Shown here: positions 19,328 to 28,508 of the stretch, piece by piece
Layout: every line of letters begins with the position of its first letter
Numbering within the stretch: position 1 is the first letter of the stretch
Assembly (NCBI RefSeq): GCF_002735705.1
Contig: NZ_PDZL01000028.1
Location: forward strand, 1-57,585
Direction of reading: 5' to 3'
DNA: 57,585 nucleotides
Origin: Janthinobacterium sp. BJB426
GTDB taxonomy: Bacteria > Pseudomonadota > Gammaproteobacteria > Burkholderiales > Burkholderiaceae_D
Translations under genes and position numbers: made by a program
Notes under the pieces: model-generated
Database searches by the model: none
Seen by the model: the letters and a program-made list of their open reading frames with translations, nothing else
Told to the model about the DNA's origin: nothing

Positions 19328-20938
19328 ATGCAACGCTGGAATGGATGGGGAGACGAGAGCATCACGTATGCGCTGAGCGAGGACGCGCTGGCCTTCCTGG
19401 GCGAGCGCCTGGGGCCTGGCAGCGGCATTGTCGATGCCACTTTCGACGACGCTTGCGCGCGGGTGCCCGCTTCGCGCCTGGCGCCGCATCCGCTGATCGA
19501 CACTAAGCCTGCCACGCGCGTGCGCCATGCGCTCGGTCAAAGCCTGCCCGACTGGTTCAAGCTGCGCCATGGCCGCATCGGTGCCGTGCCCGACGGGGTG
19601 GCCTTTCCCGACAGCGCGCTGCAGGTGCGCCAGCTGCTCGCGTATGCGCGCCAGGCGTGCGTGGCCGTCATTCCGCATGGTGGCGGCACCAGCGTGGCCG
19701 GGCATTTGACGGTGGCGGCGGGGCCGCGTCCCGTGCTGGCGATCAGCCTCGCGCGCCTGTGCGCGCTGGGCCACCTGGACCGCGAAGCGCAGCTGGCCAC
19801 GTTCGGCGCGGGCGTGTTTGGCCCCGACCTGGAAGCGCAGCTGCGCGCGCAGGGCTACACGCTCGGTCATTATCCGCAGTCGTTCGAGTATTCGACCCTG
19901 GGCGGCTGGATCTCCACGCGCTCGTCGGGCCAGCAATCGTTGCGCTATGGCCGCATCGAGCAGCTGTTCGCGGGCGGCGAAGTGGAAACGCCGGCCGGCA
20001 CCTTGAGCATCCCCACGTTTCCCGCTTCGGCGGCCGGCATCGACCTGCGCGAAATGGTGCTCGGTTCCGAAGGGCGGCTGGGCATCCTGACGCAGGCGAC
20101 GGTGCGCGTTTCGCCGCTGCCGCCTTATGAAGCATTCCACGCCGTGTTTTTCGCCGACTGGGGCCAGGCGCAGGCAGCCGTGCGGGTACTGGCCCAGTCG
20201 CGCCTGCCGCTGTGCATGCTGCGCCTGTCGAATGCGCTGGAAACGCAAACCATGTTGACCCTGGCCGGGCATAAAAAACTGGTGGGACTGCTGGAACGCT
20301 ATTTGTCGCTGCGCGGCTGCGGCGAAGGCAAATGCATGCTGATGCTGGGCGTCAGCGGAGAAGAAAAAACGGCGCGCGCGGCCCTGCGCGGCGCCCTGGC
20401 GCTGGCGCGGCGGCACGGGGGCGTGCACGTGGGACGGCATATGGGCGATAAATGGAAGCAGGGGCGCTTTCGCAACGTGTACCTGCGCAACGGGGCCTGG
20501 GAACACGGCTATGTCATCGACACGGTGGAAACGGCCGTCGACTGGCCGCGCGTCACGGCGATGATGGCTGCGCTGGAGCAGGCGGGCGCCGGCGCGCTGG
20601 CGCAGCACGGCGAACAGGTGCATGCGTACACGCATTTGTCGCACGTGTACGCGCAGGGTGCCAGCGTCTACACCACGTATGTGTACCGGCTGGCGCCCAC
20701 CTTTGAAGAAAACATGGCGCGCTGGCGCAGTCTGAAGGACGCTGCCAGCGCCGCCATCGTCGCCAACGGCGGCACCATCAGCCATCAGCATGGGGTGGGC
20801 ACGGACCACGCGCCGTGGCTGGCGGCGGAGAAGGGCGAGCTGGGCATCGCTGCCATGCGAGCGCTGCTGCGCCAGTTCGACCCGCAGGGCATGATGAACC
20901 CCGGCAAACTGCTTCCCGAAGCGGGAGGCGGCTTGTGA
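19328..20938 (+). CDS. FAD-binding oxidase, alkyldihydroxyacetonephosphate synthase-like
   Basis: A 536-residue VAO-type flavoprotein. The PP-loop region PHGGGTSVAGHL and the sequence SFEYSTLGGWISTRSSGQQS followed by YGRIEQ match alkyl-DHAP synthase (AGPS). So do THLSHVYAQGASVYTTYVYR and the C-terminal HQHGVGTDHAPWL, which in AGPS carries the active-site histidines. AGPS makes the ether bond of ether lipids, but bacterial homologues are largely uncharacterised and may act on other glycerol derivatives. It is first in a four-gene operon, and its stop overlaps the next start by four bases (GTGA). AGGGGA precedes the ATG. Confidence 0.85.
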   Translation: MQRWNGWGDESITYALSEDALAFLGERLGPGSGIVDATFDDACARVPASRLAPHPLIDTKPATRVRHALGQSLPDWFKLRHGRIGAVPDGVAFPDSALQVRQLLAYARQACVAVIPHGGGTSVAGHLTVAAGPRPVLAISLARLCALGHLDREAQLATFGAGVFGPDLEAQLRAQGYTLGHYPQSFEYSTLGGWISTRSSGQQSLRYGRIEQLFAGGEVETPAGTLSIPTFPASAAGIDLREMVLGSEGRLGILTQATVRVSPLPPYEAFHAVFFADWGQAQAAVRVLAQSRLPLCMLRLSNALETQTMLTLAGHKKLVGLLERYLSLRGCGEGKCMLMLGVSGEEKTARAALRGALALARRHGGVHVGRHMGDKWKQGRFRNVYLRNGAWEHGYVIDTVETAVDWPRVTAMMAALEQAGAGALAQHGEQVHAYTHLSHVYAQGASVYTTYVYRLAPTFEENMARWRSLKDAASAAIVANGGTISHQHGVGTDHAPWLAAEKGELGIAAMRALLRQFDPQGMMNPGKLLPEAGGGL

Positions 20939-22503
20939 GCAGGGCGGAGTTGCCTGGCATCCTGGCGCGCGAGTGGGATATCTTGATCGTCGGCGGCGGC
21001 ATCACGGGTGCCGGCATCTTGCTGGAAGCATCGCGGCGCGGCTTGAAGGCCTTGCTGGTGGAGCAGCGCGATTTCGCCTGGGGCACGTCGAGCCGCTCCT
21101 CGAAGCTGGTGCACGGCGGCTTGCGCTACCTGAAGCAGGGCCAGTTCGGCATGACGCGCGAATCGGTGCATGAGCGGCAAGCCTTGCTGAAGGATGCGGC
21201 GGGGCTGGTCGAGCCGCAGGGCTTTGCCTTTGGCGACTACAGGGGCAGGAAGCCGGGTCGGCGCCAGTTCATGCTGGGACTGGCCATCTACGACGTGATG
21301 GCGGGCCGGCGCGCGCGCCGCTATGTCGATGCGGCGGATTTTGCCATGCTGGCACCGCACATCCGGCGCGACGATCTGCGGGGCGGCATGCTGTACCAGG
21401 ACGCCAAGACGGACGATGCGCGCCTGGTGCTGCGCGTGCTGCAGGAGGCGCGCCGCCATGGCGGCGTGGCCGTCAATTACCTGGGCGTGGCAGCGCTGCT
21501 GCGTGAAGGTGACAAGGTCGCCGGCGCCACCTTGAACGATGCGCTCGATGGCACGGTATGCACCGTGCGCGCGCGCCTGGTGATCAGCGCCACGGGCGCC
21601 TGGGCCGATGGCTTGCGCGGCCAGGTGGGAGAAAAGCCGAAACTGCGGCCCCTGCGCGGCAGCCACCTGCTGCTGCCCGCCTGGCGTTTGCCGCTGGCGC
21701 AAGCCGTCAGCCTGATGCATCCGCACGATGGCCGTCCCGTGTTTGCCTATCCCTGGGAGGGCGCAACCCTGGTGGGCACCACCGATGTCGATCACGGCGC
21801 CAGCCTGGATATGGAGCCGGCCATCACGCGCGCGGAACTCGATTACCTGCTGGCGGCGCTGCGCTGGCAGTTCCCGCAGCTGGCGCTGGGCGAAGACGAC
21901 GTGCTGGCCACGTTTGCCGGTGTGCGCCCCGTGATCGACAGCGGCCAGCTTGACCCGTCGAAGGAAGCGCGCGAACATGCGCTATGGCTGGAAAACGGCT
22001 TGCTGACGGTGGCGGGTGGCAAATTGACGACGTTTCGCGTGATCGCCCTCGATGCCTTGCGCCGCGCCGCGCCGCTGCTGCCGGGCTGGCAGGCGGATCT
22101 GCGTCCCTTGCCGATTTTCGCCGCAACGCCGCCCTTGTCGGGCAAGGCCCTGGTGCTCGATGGGGAACAGCGCGAACGCCTGCTGGGCCGTCATGGCGCA
22201 GCCGCGCAGGCGCTGTGCGAGGCGGCGCAGGACGGCGAACTGGAGCCGATTCCCGGCACGCAGACCCTGTGGGCGCAGCTACGCTGGGGCGCGCGCATGG
22301 AGGACGTGCGGCACCTGGACGACTTGCTGCTGCGGCGTACGCGCCTCGGTTTGCAGCTGGCTGGCGGCGCGCTTGCTATCATGCCGCGCCTGCGCGCCAT
22401 CTGCCAGCATGAACTGGGCTGGGATGATGTACGCTGGGATGCGGAGCAGGCGCGCTACCTGGCCCTGTGGCGCCGCCATTACAGCGTGCCGCAAGGCGAG
22501 TGA
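20935..22503 (+). CDS. FAD-dependent glycerol-3-phosphate dehydrogenase/oxidase (GlpD-like)
   Basis: A 522-residue flavoprotein with GTG start at 20935, overlapping the upstream stop, and GGAG at about 20924-20927. The dinucleotide-binding motif GGGITGAGILLEA sits near residue 18. The GlpD signatures GTSSRSSKLVHGGLRYL and PWEGATLVGTTDVDH follow, then VRPVIDSG. Oxidation of glycerol-3-phosphate to dihydroxyacetone phosphate at the membrane is the likely activity. Paired with the AGPS-like and kinase genes, it suggests a dedicated glycerol- or polyol-phosphate route rather than the housekeeping GlpD. Confidence 0.88.
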   Translation: MSRAELPGILAREWDILIVGGGITGAGILLEASRRGLKALLVEQRDFAWGTSSRSSKLVHGGLRYLKQGQFGMTRESVHERQALLKDAAGLVEPQGFAFGDYRGRKPGRRQFMLGLAIYDVMAGRRARRYVDAADFAMLAPHIRRDDLRGGMLYQDAKTDDARLVLRVLQEARRHGGVAVNYLGVAALLREGDKVAGATLNDALDGTVCTVRARLVISATGAWADGLRGQVGEKPKLRPLRGSHLLLPAWRLPLAQAVSLMHPHDGRPVFAYPWEGATLVGTTDVDHGASLDMEPAITRAELDYLLAALRWQFPQLALGEDDVLATFAGVRPVIDSGQLDPSKEAREHALWLENGLLTVAGGKLTTFRVIALDALRRAAPLLPGWQADLRPLPIFAATPPLSGKALVLDGEQRERLLGRHGAAAQALCEAAQDGELEPIPGTQTLWAQLRWGARMEDVRHLDDLLLRRTRLGLQLAGGALAIMPRLRAICQHELGWDDVRWDAEQARYLALWRRHYSVPQGE

Positions 22504-22535
22504 AGAAACGATAAAAATATAAAAAGGAGAGCATC

Positions 22536-22853
22536 ATCGAGACCACCCTGTTTGGCCAGCCCCTGGCGCTGGGCGACGCCCGCATCACCTACGACAGCCT
22601 GTCGCCGCTGGACTTGCGCCAGAGCGTGGACGTCCTAGTCGACGACTTGGGCGAAGACCTGCTGCAAATCACGTGCGCGAATGGCGACATCGTCGACGTG
22701 GGCTGGTATCCGGCCTGGAATGCACAGGGACGCTTGCGCGTGGTGGCCGTGCGGGGGCAGGATTGGGAAGCGCCTGTCTTCAGCGCGCAGCCGGAAAAAG
22801 ATCCGCAGGCGCTGCTGCAGGCGCTGCGCGCCGCGCTGGCCAGCGTGGGCTAA
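22536..22853 (+). CDS. Small conserved-looking protein with an apparent ATC start
   Basis: A frame of 105 codons lies between the GlpD-like gene and the kinase gene. It encodes roughly I-ETTLFGQPLALGDARITYD at the front and WEAPVFSAQPEKDPQALLQA near the end. A strong AAAAAGGAG ribosome site (to 22529) is correctly spaced only for ATC codons at 22533 or 22536; no ATG, GTG or TTG follows until TTG 22614, which has no good ribosome site and would remove 26 residues. Codon usage before 22614 looks coding. Either AUC initiates, or an ATG was mutated or miscalled. I do not recognise the family. The stop is 4 bases before the kinase ATG. Confidence 0.6.
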   Translation: METTLFGQPLALGDARITYDSLSPLDLRQSVDVLVDDLGEDLLQITCANGDIVDVGWYPAWNAQGRLRVVAVRGQDWEAPVFSAQPEKDPQALLQALRAALASVG

Positions 22854-22857
22854 GGCC

Positions 22858-24438
22858 ATGGTCAGCGTAGCCGGCCCGGGGCCGTACATTCTTGCCATCG
22901 ACAATGGCACGCAAAGCGTGCGTGCGCTGCTGTTCGACCGGGACGGCAAGCTGGCGGCGAAGGCGCAAGTGTTCCTGGAAGCGTATTACTCGGAGCATCC
23001 CGGCTGGGCCGAGCACGACGCCGACGGCTACTGGCAAGCCGTGTGCGAAGCGTGCCTGCAGCTGTGGCGCAGCACGGACATCAATAAATCGTCGGTCGCA
23101 GGCGTGGCCGTCACCACGCAGCGCGGCACGGTGGTCAACGTGGATGAACATGGCGCACCGTTGCGGCCTGCCATCACCTGGCTGGACCAGCGCAGCACGC
23201 GCGATATCCCCCAGTTGGCGCCATGGTGGCGCGCCGCCTTCCGCGCCACGCGCCTCGATGGCACGATTACGTACTTTCGCCGCGAGGCCGAGATCAACTG
23301 GATCAGCGCGCACCAGCCCGATATCTGGCGCCGCACGCACAAATTCCTGCTGCTGTCGGGTTTTCTGAACCACCGCCTCTGCGGGCGCTACGTCGATTCG
23401 ACCGGGTCGCAAGTGGCGTATATTCCCTTCGACTACAAGCGCCATGCGTGGGCCGGGCGTTTCGACTGGAAATGGCAGGCCCTTGCTGTCAAGCCCTCGA
23501 TGCTGCCCGAGCTGGTAACGCCCGGCACGCGCATGGGCGCCATCACGGCAACCGCCGCCGCGGCGACGGGCATTCCTGAGGGCACGCCGCTGCTGGCGGC
23601 GGCGGCCGACAAGGCGTGCGAAGTGCTGGGCGCCGGCTGTGTCGAACCGCACGTGGCGTGCCTGAGCTACGGCACCACGGCCACCATCAACACGACCAAC
23701 CGCAAATACGTGGAAGTGACGCGCTTCATTCCGCCGTATCCGGCCGCCATGCCGGGCGCCTACAGCACGGAAGTGCAGATCTTCCGCGGCTACTGGATGG
23801 TCAACTGGTTCAAGGAGCAGTTCGGCGACCGCGAACGGGCGGCCGCGGCCGAAGACGGCACCGGCCTGTCCGCCGAAGCGCTGTTCGACCGCCTGGTCGA
23901 GGCCGTGCCGCCCGGCTCCATGGGCCTGATGCTGCAGCCGTACTGGAGTCCCGGCATCAAGGTGCCGGGGCCGGAAGCGAAGGGCGCCATGATCGGCTTT
24001 GGCGACGTGCACACGCGCGCGCACATCTACCGCGCCATCCTCGAAGGCCTCGCGTATGCGCTGCGCGAAGGCAAGGAGCGCATCGAGCAGCGCAGCGGCA
24101 TCGCCATCACGGAGCTGCGCATCGCGGGCGGCGGTTCGCAAAGCGACTCTGCCATGCAGCTGACGGCCGACATCTTCGGCTTGCCGGCCGCGCGCGCCCA
24201 CGTGTATGAAAGTTCGGGCCTGGGCGCGGCCATCGCCGCCGCCGTGGGCCTGGGCTGGCATGCGGATTTTCCCGCCGCCGTGCAAGCGATGACGCGCAAG
24301 GGCAAGGTATTCCAGCCGCATCCCGGGCACAGCAAGGTCTATGAAAAACTGTACCGGCGCGTGTACCAGAAGATGTATGCGCGGCTGCAGCCCCTGTACC
24401 GTGAAATCGCCGACATCACCGGCTATCCTGAAAAGTGA
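22858..24438 (+). CDS. FGGY-family carbohydrate kinase
   Basis: A 526-residue kinase of the glycerol/xylulose kinase superfamily. The N-terminal phosphate loop is AIDNGTQSVRALLFD (about residues 12-26), EHDADGYW carries the conserved substrate-contact region, and TWLDQRS follows. The C-terminal ATP-binding half has LSYGTTATI and the signature ELRIAGGGSQSD. The substrate is probably glycerol or a related polyol, because its operon partners act on glycerol phosphates. It is last in the operon, and its stop lies 4 bp from the end of the convergent GGDEF gene. Confidence 0.88.
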   Translation: MVSVAGPGPYILAIDNGTQSVRALLFDRDGKLAAKAQVFLEAYYSEHPGWAEHDADGYWQAVCEACLQLWRSTDINKSSVAGVAVTTQRGTVVNVDEHGAPLRPAITWLDQRSTRDIPQLAPWWRAAFRATRLDGTITYFRREAEINWISAHQPDIWRRTHKFLLLSGFLNHRLCGRYVDSTGSQVAYIPFDYKRHAWAGRFDWKWQALAVKPSMLPELVTPGTRMGAITATAAAATGIPEGTPLLAAAADKACEVLGAGCVEPHVACLSYGTTATINTTNRKYVEVTRFIPPYPAAMPGAYSTEVQIFRGYWMVNWFKEQFGDRERAAAAEDGTGLSAEALFDRLVEAVPPGSMGLMLQPYWSPGIKVPGPEAKGAMIGFGDVHTRAHIYRAILEGLAYALREGKERIEQRSGIAITELRIAGGGSQSDSAMQLTADIFGLPAARAHVYESSGLGAAIAAAVGLGWHADFPAAVQAMTRKGKVFQPHPGHSKVYEKLYRRVYQKMYARLQPLYREIADITGYPEK

Positions 24439-24442
24439 CCGG

Positions 24443-25801
24443 CTAGCGCTGAACGAGCGCCTTGACCGTTTCCCAGGCCGCGCTGCCCGATTGCGTGACG
24501 CGCACCTGGTTGCGGCCCCCTTCCTTGGCCACGTACAGGGCGCGGTCGGCGGCGACGAACAGCGCTTCGCGGTTGTCCAGCTGGTGCGGGCGGATCGTCG
24601 CCACGCCGATGCTGACGGTGATCCACGGCGAGGTGACTGATCGCGGGTGCGGCAGTTGCAGTGCCTCGATGTGCGTGCGGATGGCTGCGGCCAGGTGCAG
24701 GGCGCCTTCGGCATCCGTGTCGGCGAACAGCAGGACGAATTCCTCGCCGCCGTAGCGGGCCGCCAGGTCGCCCGGGCGTGCGGCGTGCGAGGCGATGGCT
24801 TGCGCCACCTGCTGCAGGCAGCTGTCGCCGGCCGGATGGCCCAGGCTGTCGTTGTACAGCTTGAAGTGGTCGACGTCGAGCACCACCAGCGACAGGACGC
24901 CGCCGCCGCGCACGGCGCGCTGCCATTCCTTTTCCAGGAAGCTGTCGAAATGCCGGCGGTTGGCGATCTGCGTCAGCGGGTCGAGGTAGGCGGCGCGCTG
25001 CAAGGCGTCTTCCGACTGCTTGTGGTGCGTGATGTCGTGCAGCAGGCCGATATACAGGGGCTGGCGCAGGTACATGGGCGTCAGCGTCAGGTCCATGCTC
25101 AGCGCCTCGCCGTTGCGGTGGCGGATCGCCACTTCGCGCGTGCCGTGGTTGTGCGCTTTTTCCGGATTGGCCGCGTGCATGGCGAAGTAATCGAGGTATT
25201 CCTGCGTCACCAGGGGGCTGAGCAGCTCGCCGATGGAGCGCCCGGCCAGTTCGTTTTCGCGGTAGCCCAGGTACTGGTCGCAGGCCGGATTGGTGTACTG
25301 GATGCGGCCGTCCGCCTCGATGATCAGCAAACCCTCGGCCATGTTGTTGACGATGGTGCGCAGGCGCTCGGCCTGTTCCTGCTGGGTTTCATTGTTGCTG
25401 CGGATTTGCAGCTGGGCGCGCACGCGCGCGCATACTTCTGCCATGCGCAGCGGCTTGCTGATGTAATCGACGGCGCCGCAGTCGAAGCCGGCCACCACGT
25501 CTTCCGTTTCCGTCTTGGCGCTCATGAAGATGACGGGGATACCCTGCGTCAGCGGGTGCTGCTTGAGGCGGCGGCACGTTTCGATGCCGTCCATGTCCGG
25601 CATCAGCACGTCGAGCAGGATCAGGTCGGGGCGCGCGCGCTGGGCGATCGCCAGCGCCCGTTCGCCGGACGTGGCGACATAGGTTTGATAACCTTGTTCG
25701 CTCATCAGCTTGCGCAGCACCTCAAGGTTGGCCGGCGCATCGTCGACAATCAAAATGGCGGCGTCGCGCCGCTGGGAATAATCCACACTGCCTGAACTCA
25801 T
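24443..25801 (-). CDS. Response regulator with PAS and GGDEF domains (diguanylate cyclase)
   Basis: A 452-residue cytoplasmic signalling protein. A receiver domain comes first, with phospho-acceptor Asp64 in LLDVLMPDMDG and the conserved lysine in YISKPL. A PAS domain (about residues 145-260) is next, then GGDEF. The active site reads GGEEF (351-355), and RPGD five residues before it is the RxxD inhibitory site, so an active, product-inhibited c-di-GMP synthase is expected. No histidine kinase is adjacent. Given the flagellar cluster downstream, it may link a signal to motility or biofilm decisions, though that is inference. Confidence 0.93.
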   Translation of the reverse strand: MSSGSVDYSQRRDAAILIVDDAPANLEVLRKLMSEQGYQTYVATSGERALAIAQRARPDLILLDVLMPDMDGIETCRRLKQHPLTQGIPVIFMSAKTETEDVVAGFDCGAVDYISKPLRMAEVCARVRAQLQIRSNNETQQEQAERLRTIVNNMAEGLLIIEADGRIQYTNPACDQYLGYRENELAGRSIGELLSPLVTQEYLDYFAMHAANPEKAHNHGTREVAIRHRNGEALSMDLTLTPMYLRQPLYIGLLHDITHHKQSEDALQRAAYLDPLTQIANRRHFDSFLEKEWQRAVRGGGVLSLVVLDVDHFKLYNDSLGHPAGDSCLQQVAQAIASHAARPGDLAARYGGEEFVLLFADTDAEGALHLAAAIRTHIEALQLPHPRSVTSPWITVSIGVATIRPHQLDNREALFVAADRALYVAKEGGRNQVRVTQSGSAAWETVKALVQR

Positions 25802-26028
25802 TGCTTCCGGCCTTCTCGATGTACTCTGCGCTGCCAGCGTTTGCCGCTGTCGGTGATGCTGTCCGGATTCAAATCGGATACAGCGGTCAAATCATACCGC
25901 TTTGCTAATTTTTTGGGTGAAAAAATCGACGTTGTGCGACGTGGTAAAATATTATTTTTATACTATTTTTAAGAATAAATACACGCAGTTGCTATCGTGA
26001 AGGCGGTTTTTAGGCGGAAAAGACGCGT

Positions 26029-26080
26029 GCCCCCTGGCGCAGGGGGCAGCTGGGACACGCCCCGCGGCGGGCGGGGCGTG
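26029..26080. terminator. Pair of GC-rich hairpins downstream of the aminotransferase gene
   Basis: GCCCCCT (26029-26035) pairs with AGGGGGC (26041-26047), and CACGCCCCGC (26056-26065) pairs with GCGGGGCGTG (26071-26080). For the leftward aminotransferase transcript these are consecutive stems followed by CTTTTCC, a weak terminator. The rest of 25802-26090 is an AT-rich tract (about 25905-25980) with no gene that I can support; it may hold the promoter of the GGDEF gene. Confidence 0.6.
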
Positions 26081-26090
26081 AAGAGGCGAG

Positions 26091-27284
26091 TTACATTTTT
26101 GCGGCGATCAGTTTGCCGAGGATAGCGACGCCTTCGCGGATGCGTTCCGGCGGCACCGTCACGAATGACAGGCGCAGGGTGTGCGTTTCCGGCGTGTTCG
26201 CGTAGAACGGCGCGCCCGGCACGAATGCCACTTTATTGGCGATGGCTTCATCGAGCAGTTTCATCGCGTCGATGTGCTTCGGCAGGGTGACCCAGATGAA
26301 CATGCCGCCTTCGGGCTTGGTCCACGTGACGCCGGCCGGGAAGTGCTCTTCCAGCGCCGACAGCATGGCCTGGCACTGGTTGCCGTACAGGCTGCGGATG
26401 CTGGGAATATGCCGGTCCAGGAAGCCATCCTTGATCACTTCATGCACGACCATCTGCGTCAGCTGCGAGGTGTGCAGGTCGGCTGCCTGCTTGGCCAGCT
26501 CCAGGCGACGCACCAGCGGCATCGGCGCCACCACGTAGCCGAGGCGGATGCCGGGCGTGAGCACTTTCGAGAACGAGCCCATATAGATCACGCCATCGGG
26601 ATTCATGTTGATCATCTTCGGATACGGCTCGCCGCTGTAGCTCAGGGCGCCGTACGGATCATCCTCGATCAGCGGCAGGCCGTGGCGAGCGCAGGTTTCC
26701 ACCAGTTCCACGCGGCGCGCCACGGACAGGCTGCGGCCCGTCGGGTTCTGGAAGTTCGGCAGCGCGTACAAGAGGCGCGCGCCATCGGCGACGGGATTGA
26801 TCGACGACGGCACCAGGCCTTCGTCATCGGTGTCGACGGAAACGAATTCGGGACGGTAGACGGAAAACGCCTGCAGGGCGCCCAGGTAGCTGGGGGTTTC
26901 CACCAATACCTTGCTGCCTTCGTCGATCAAAACTTTGCCCAGCAAGTCCAGCGCCTGTTGCGAGCCGGACGTCATCAGCACTTGTTCCGGCATGATGGTG
27001 CTGCCATTGCCCGAGAGCGAATCGGCGATCCACTGGCGCAGCGGCAGGTAACCGTCGGTCGGGCCGTATTGCAGGGCGACCTTGCCATTGTTCGACAGGA
27101 CCTTGTCGAAGGCGGTCTTCATTTCTTCCACGGGGAAGGTGGCGGGCGAGGGCAGGCCGCCGGCAAACGAGATGATCTCGGGACGCTGCGTGATCTTCAG
27201 GATTTCGCGGATGAACGAGCTTTGCAGCTGTTCCGCGCGTTCGGCAAAGCGCCATTGGATCGGATTCGGATTTTCAATTTTCAT
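26091..27284 (-). CDS. PLP-dependent aminotransferase (2-aminoadipate transaminase/LysN type)
   Basis: A 397-residue class I/II aminotransferase without a regulatory HTH domain. Key features are SFAGGLPSPATFPVEEM, QYGPTDGYLPLRQWIA, TSGSQQALDLL, PNFQNPTG, EDDPYG and the PLP lysine K240 in GSFSKVLTPGIRLGY. These fit the broad-specificity LysN/2-aminoadipate transaminase group. ATG 27284 is chosen because the conserved N-terminus (NPNPIQWRFAERAEQLQSS) begins there and GAGACTC precedes it; the open frame extends further without coding signal. The amino acid substrate is not decidable from sequence. Confidence 0.88.
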   Translation of the reverse strand: MKIENPNPIQWRFAERAEQLQSSFIREILKITQRPEIISFAGGLPSPATFPVEEMKTAFDKVLSNNGKVALQYGPTDGYLPLRQWIADSLSGNGSTIMPEQVLMTSGSQQALDLLGKVLIDEGSKVLVETPSYLGALQAFSVYRPEFVSVDTDDEGLVPSSINPVADGARLLYALPNFQNPTGRSLSVARRVELVETCARHGLPLIEDDPYGALSYSGEPYPKMINMNPDGVIYMGSFSKVLTPGIRLGYVVAPMPLVRRLELAKQAADLHTSQLTQMVVHEVIKDGFLDRHIPSIRSLYGNQCQAMLSALEEHFPAGVTWTKPEGGMFIWVTLPKHIDAMKLLDEAIANKVAFVPGAPFYANTPETHTLRLSFVTVPPERIREGVAILGKLIAAKM

Positions 27285-27460
27285 ACGAGTCTCACAGAAG
27301 ATGCCGAGCTGCGCCGGCTGGATTTGTTGGCCCGCTTGTGGCGGTGCGTGCGCAAGCGGCGCCGGATAGGCGTCGCCATGGTGCTGCGGTATTGTACGGC
27401 TTGCACGTCGCTCTGCCCATCCGCACGCGCAAGGGCGTTGCAAATGGGCGTCAGGGAGCG

Positions 27461-28372
27461 TTACTTCAGCTTGCGCCCGATCCCCACCACGGCGATCACG
27501 GCGCCGGCAAACAGCAGGCTTTCCCCCGTCAGGGGTTCATTCAGCAGCAGCGCCGCGCCCACCAGGGTGAGGAAAGGCTGCAGCAACTGCGTCTGTCCCA
27601 CGCGCGCCACGCCGCCCAGCGCCATGCCCCGGTACCAGAAAAAGAAGCCGATAAACATGGAAAACACGGAAATATAGGCAAAGCCCAGCCAAGCTGCGCC
27701 GCTGGCCTGCGCCATCAGCGCGCGCTGCGGCCAGGCGTTCCACAGCACCACGGGCAAGACAAACGGCACGGCCAGCAGCAGCGCCCAGGAAATCACGTGC
27801 TGGCCCGGCATGGCTTGCGCCAGGCGTCCCCCTTCCGCATAGCCGAGTGCAGCCAGCAGCACAGCGGCAAAGATCAGCCAGTCGGCCAGGTGGAAGCTGC
27901 CGCCGCCCTGGCGCAGCGCGAACGCCACCACCAGCGCCGTGCCGAGCAGGGCCATCAGCCAGAAACCCGGTGATGGACGTTCCTTGCCGCGCAGCACGGC
28001 AAAGACGGCCGTGGCCAGCGGCAGGATGCCCACCAGCACGGCGCCGTGCGAGGCAGGCAGGCTGCGCATGGCGATCGACGTCAGCCAGGGAAAGCCCAGC
28101 ACGCAGCCCAGCGACACGAGCGCCAGCGGCAACCATTGCTCGCGCCGCGGCATGGGCGCGCGCTGCTGCCACAGCCACAGGCCGGCCAGCATGGCCGCCA
28201 CCAGAGCGCGGCCCAGGGCGACAAAAGTGGGATCGAGTTCGGCCACGGCCATGCGCGTAAAGGGCAGGGTCAGGCTGAAGAGGGCGACGGCGATCAAGCC
28301 CAGCAACAAGCCTGTGCGGTCGGCGCCGAGGCGCGGGAGGGAACTGGGGGTGGTGGTGGCGTGCGATGGCAT
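27461..28372 (-). CDS. EamA/DMT-family transporter
   Basis: A 303-residue inner-membrane protein with about ten hydrophobic segments arranged as two EamA repeats. The first begins GLLLGLIAVALFSLTLPFTR and the second contains SVFSMFIGFFFWYRGMALGG. Many members export amino acids or metabolites. It is divergent from a MocR-type PLP regulator, which points to control by a vitamin B6- or amino-acid-responsive switch and to an amino-acid-like substrate. The 176-bp gap to the aminotransferase gene shows no other feature. Confidence 0.9.
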   Translation of the reverse strand: MPSHATTTPSSLPRLGADRTGLLLGLIAVALFSLTLPFTRMAVAELDPTFVALGRALVAAMLAGLWLWQQRAPMPRREQWLPLALVSLGCVLGFPWLTSIAMRSLPASHGAVLVGILPLATAVFAVLRGKERPSPGFWLMALLGTALVVAFALRQGGGSFHLADWLIFAAVLLAALGYAEGGRLAQAMPGQHVISWALLLAVPFVLPVVLWNAWPQRALMAQASGAAWLGFAYISVFSMFIGFFFWYRGMALGGVARVGQTQLLQPFLTLVGAALLLNEPLTGESLLFAGAVIAVVGIGRKLK

Positions 28373-28457
28373 GGCTGTCCTGGTGCGGGTGTGTGAGATA
28401 AAGGCGGGCAGAGGTGGATGAATGTGCCCGGTACTGCTATCCTAGGGCGCAATAGCA

Positions 28458-28499
28458 ATACAGTACAAATACACTTTTACGCATAATTCCACATACTGT
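28458..28499. promoter_or_regulatory. Inverted ACAGTA/TACTGT sites in the EamA/MocR divergent promoter
   Basis: ATACAGTA (28458-28465) and ATACTGT (28493-28499) provide inverted ACAGTA/TACTGT hexamers about 34 bp apart in the 136-bp divergent gap. MocR regulators usually bind two separated half-sites, so this is a plausible operator. Confidence 0.4.
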
Positions 28500-28508
28500 G
28501 ATGGTCAT

